Shown: piece by piece, positions 63,271-64,000 of the stretch
Layout: each line of letters starts with the position of its first letter
Numbering within the stretch: the first letter of the stretch is position 1
Source: Georgenia satyanarayanai
Lineage (GTDB): Bacteria > Actinomycetota > Actinomycetes > Actinomycetales > Actinomycetaceae
Direction: 5' to 3'
NCBI RefSeq assembly: GCF_009193135.1
Contig: NZ_VUKC01000007.1
Location: 62,001 to 126,000 of the forward strand
DNA: 64,000 nt
The notes under the pieces: generated by a model
Databases searched by the model: none
What the model was told of the DNA's origin: nothing
Seen by the model: the letters and a program-made list of their open reading frames with translations, nothing else
Made by a program: the position numbers and the translations under genes

Positions 63271-63302
63271 GCGCAGGCCCGGGGTCAGTCCCGGGCCTGC
63301 GC
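63271..63302. terminator. bidirectional terminator overlapping the rfbC stop
   Basis: The arms GCGCAGGCCCGGG and CCCGGGCCTGCGC (63271-63283, 63290-63302) are perfect complements with a 6-nt loop. The rfbC stop (63285-63287) lies within the loop. It serves the convergent 61967 gene and rfbC. Confidence 0.85.
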
Positions 63303-63914
63303 CCGCAGGCCGTCCAGGTGGGCCTGCACGTCCTCCCACCGGGGCAGCAGGCCGGCGGCCGCGGCCTCCTCGAGCCCGGGGGCGTCGCGGTCCTTGTCCG
63401 ACAGCAGCGGCGCGAGCGGACGGCCCTGACGGTCCGTCGTCGGCCACTCGATACCGACCGCCGGGTCGAGCGGGTCGATGCCGTGCTCCCGACCCGGGGC
63501 GTAGGTCGCCGAGCACAGGTAGAGGACGGTGGAGCCGTCCTCGAGGGAGCAGAACGCGTGCCCCAGCCCCTCGGAGACGTAGATGGCGCGCCGGTCGACG
63601 TCGTCGAGCAGGACGCTGTCCCACTGCCCGAACGTCGGTGAGCCGACGCGGATGTCGACGACGACGTCGAGCACCGCACCGCGCGGGCACATGACGTACT
63701 TCGCCTGTGACGGCGGGACGTCGGCGAAGTGGATGCCGCGCACCACGCCCGCGGCAGACACCGAGGAGTTGGCCTGCCGCAGGTCGAGCGGGTGGCCGAC
63801 GGCCTCGACGAACCGTGGCTCGCTGAAGGCCTCGAGGAAGGTCCCTCGAGGGTCGGTGAACTGCCTCGGGGTGATCTCCCAGGCTCCGGGCACTGCCAGC
63901 TCGCGGAACTCCAC
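63285..63914 (-). CDS. rfbC: dTDP-4-dehydrorhamnose 3,5-epimerase family protein
   Basis: This 209-residue cupin has FTDPRGTFLEAF, NSSVSAAGVVRGIHF (catalytic His) and IYVSEGLGHAFCSLEDGS, with YLCSATYAPGREHGIDPLDP at the C-terminal part. It epimerises dTDP-4-keto-6-deoxyglucose made by RfbB. GTG has AGGAGGAG upstream. Family relatives with altered specificity exist, so another deoxysugar is possible. Confidence 0.92.
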   Translation of the reverse strand: MEFRELAVPGAWEITPRQFTDPRGTFLEAFSEPRFVEAVGHPLDLRQANSSVSAAGVVRGIHFADVPPSQAKYVMCPRGAVLDVVVDIRVGSPTFGQWDSVLLDDVDRRAIYVSEGLGHAFCSLEDGSTVLYLCSATYAPGREHGIDPLDPAVGIEWPTTDRQGRPLAPLLSDKDRDAPGLEEAAAAGLLPRWEDVQAHLDGLRAQARD

Positions 63915-63960
63915 GCGGACACTCCTCCTGCGCTCGACGTCGGGCTCAGGCTAGGGCACG

Positions 63961-63972
63961 TAGGCTGCCGAC
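63961..63972 (+). promoter_or_regulatory. leaderless promoter -10 of the gene at the right edge
   Basis: TAGGCT (63961-63966) is followed by six bases and GTG 63973. Confidence 0.5.
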
Positions 63973-64000
63973 GTGAGCCTTGAGCAGAAGCGGTGGATCG
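63973..64000 (+). CDS. Start of an unidentified gene (cut by window edge)
   Basis: GTG 63973 opens a frame (VSLEQKRWI) that runs to the end of the window. Its only support is the leaderless-type -10 six bases upstream and its divergent position to rfbC. Nothing can be said about function. Confidence 0.4.

Overview
The window comes from a very GC-rich actinobacterium. Supporting evidence: pervasive GTG starts, mycothiol-type deacetylase (mshB-like), split acyl-CoA carboxylase with a small epsilon subunit, FdxA ferredoxin next to dapC, LCP and VanW proteins, and many genes whose -10 box lies only 6-8 nt before the start codon (leaderless transcripts). Gene content and order look like Micrococcales (Georgenia/Cellulomonas-like relatives); that placement is inference. 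No rRNA, tRNA, insertion sequence, prophage or CRISPR was recognised.

Left part (1-33 kb), mostly housekeeping: two FtsX-like ABC permeases (first one cut by the window edge), a PutP-type sodium/proline symporter and two ABC ATPases; a Vsr-like/DUF559 nuclease-fold gene framed by small palindromes; typA; a membrane-fused mshB-like deacetylase, a flavin reductase and a VanW protein; fdxA-dapC, a possible 27-residue leader ORF and gltA; a lysozyme-like membrane protein with dapD; a NUDIX-NYN fusion; then a biotin/acyl-CoA carboxylase neighbourhood (accBC fusion, maf, DUF885 peptidase, formate/nitrite-type channel, accE-accD, a DsbA-like protein, birA) and a class III adenylate cyclase.

Right part (33-64 kb), dominated by the cell envelope: a 1868-residue multidomain secreted glycan-active protein, an OmpR-type two-component system, GtrA, purK-purE, galE, a secreted phosphodiester glycosidase/metallophosphoesterase, two LCP transferases, DUF2304 plus a GT2 glycosyltransferase, a WbpD-WbpE-WbpB-like operon for a diamino-uronic acid sugar nucleotide, fpg, rfbB, a UDP-sugar 6-dehydrogenase, a peptidoglycan amidase, a small secreted repeat protein and rfbC. 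Together they suggest synthesis, attachment and remodelling of a wall glycopolymer containing rhamnose-type and diacetamido-uronic sugars.

The most striking feature is a C-terminal module of exactly five repeats of about 45 residues (core GDWDGDGxDTFAVRRG), shared by four secreted proteins in this envelope region. It is predicted here to be a five-bladed beta-propeller that tethers or targets different enzymes to the cell surface. Between genes there are also three kinds of dispersed repeats: 18-bp tandem arrays, 23-bp inverted repeats and GTCGCAC palindromes.
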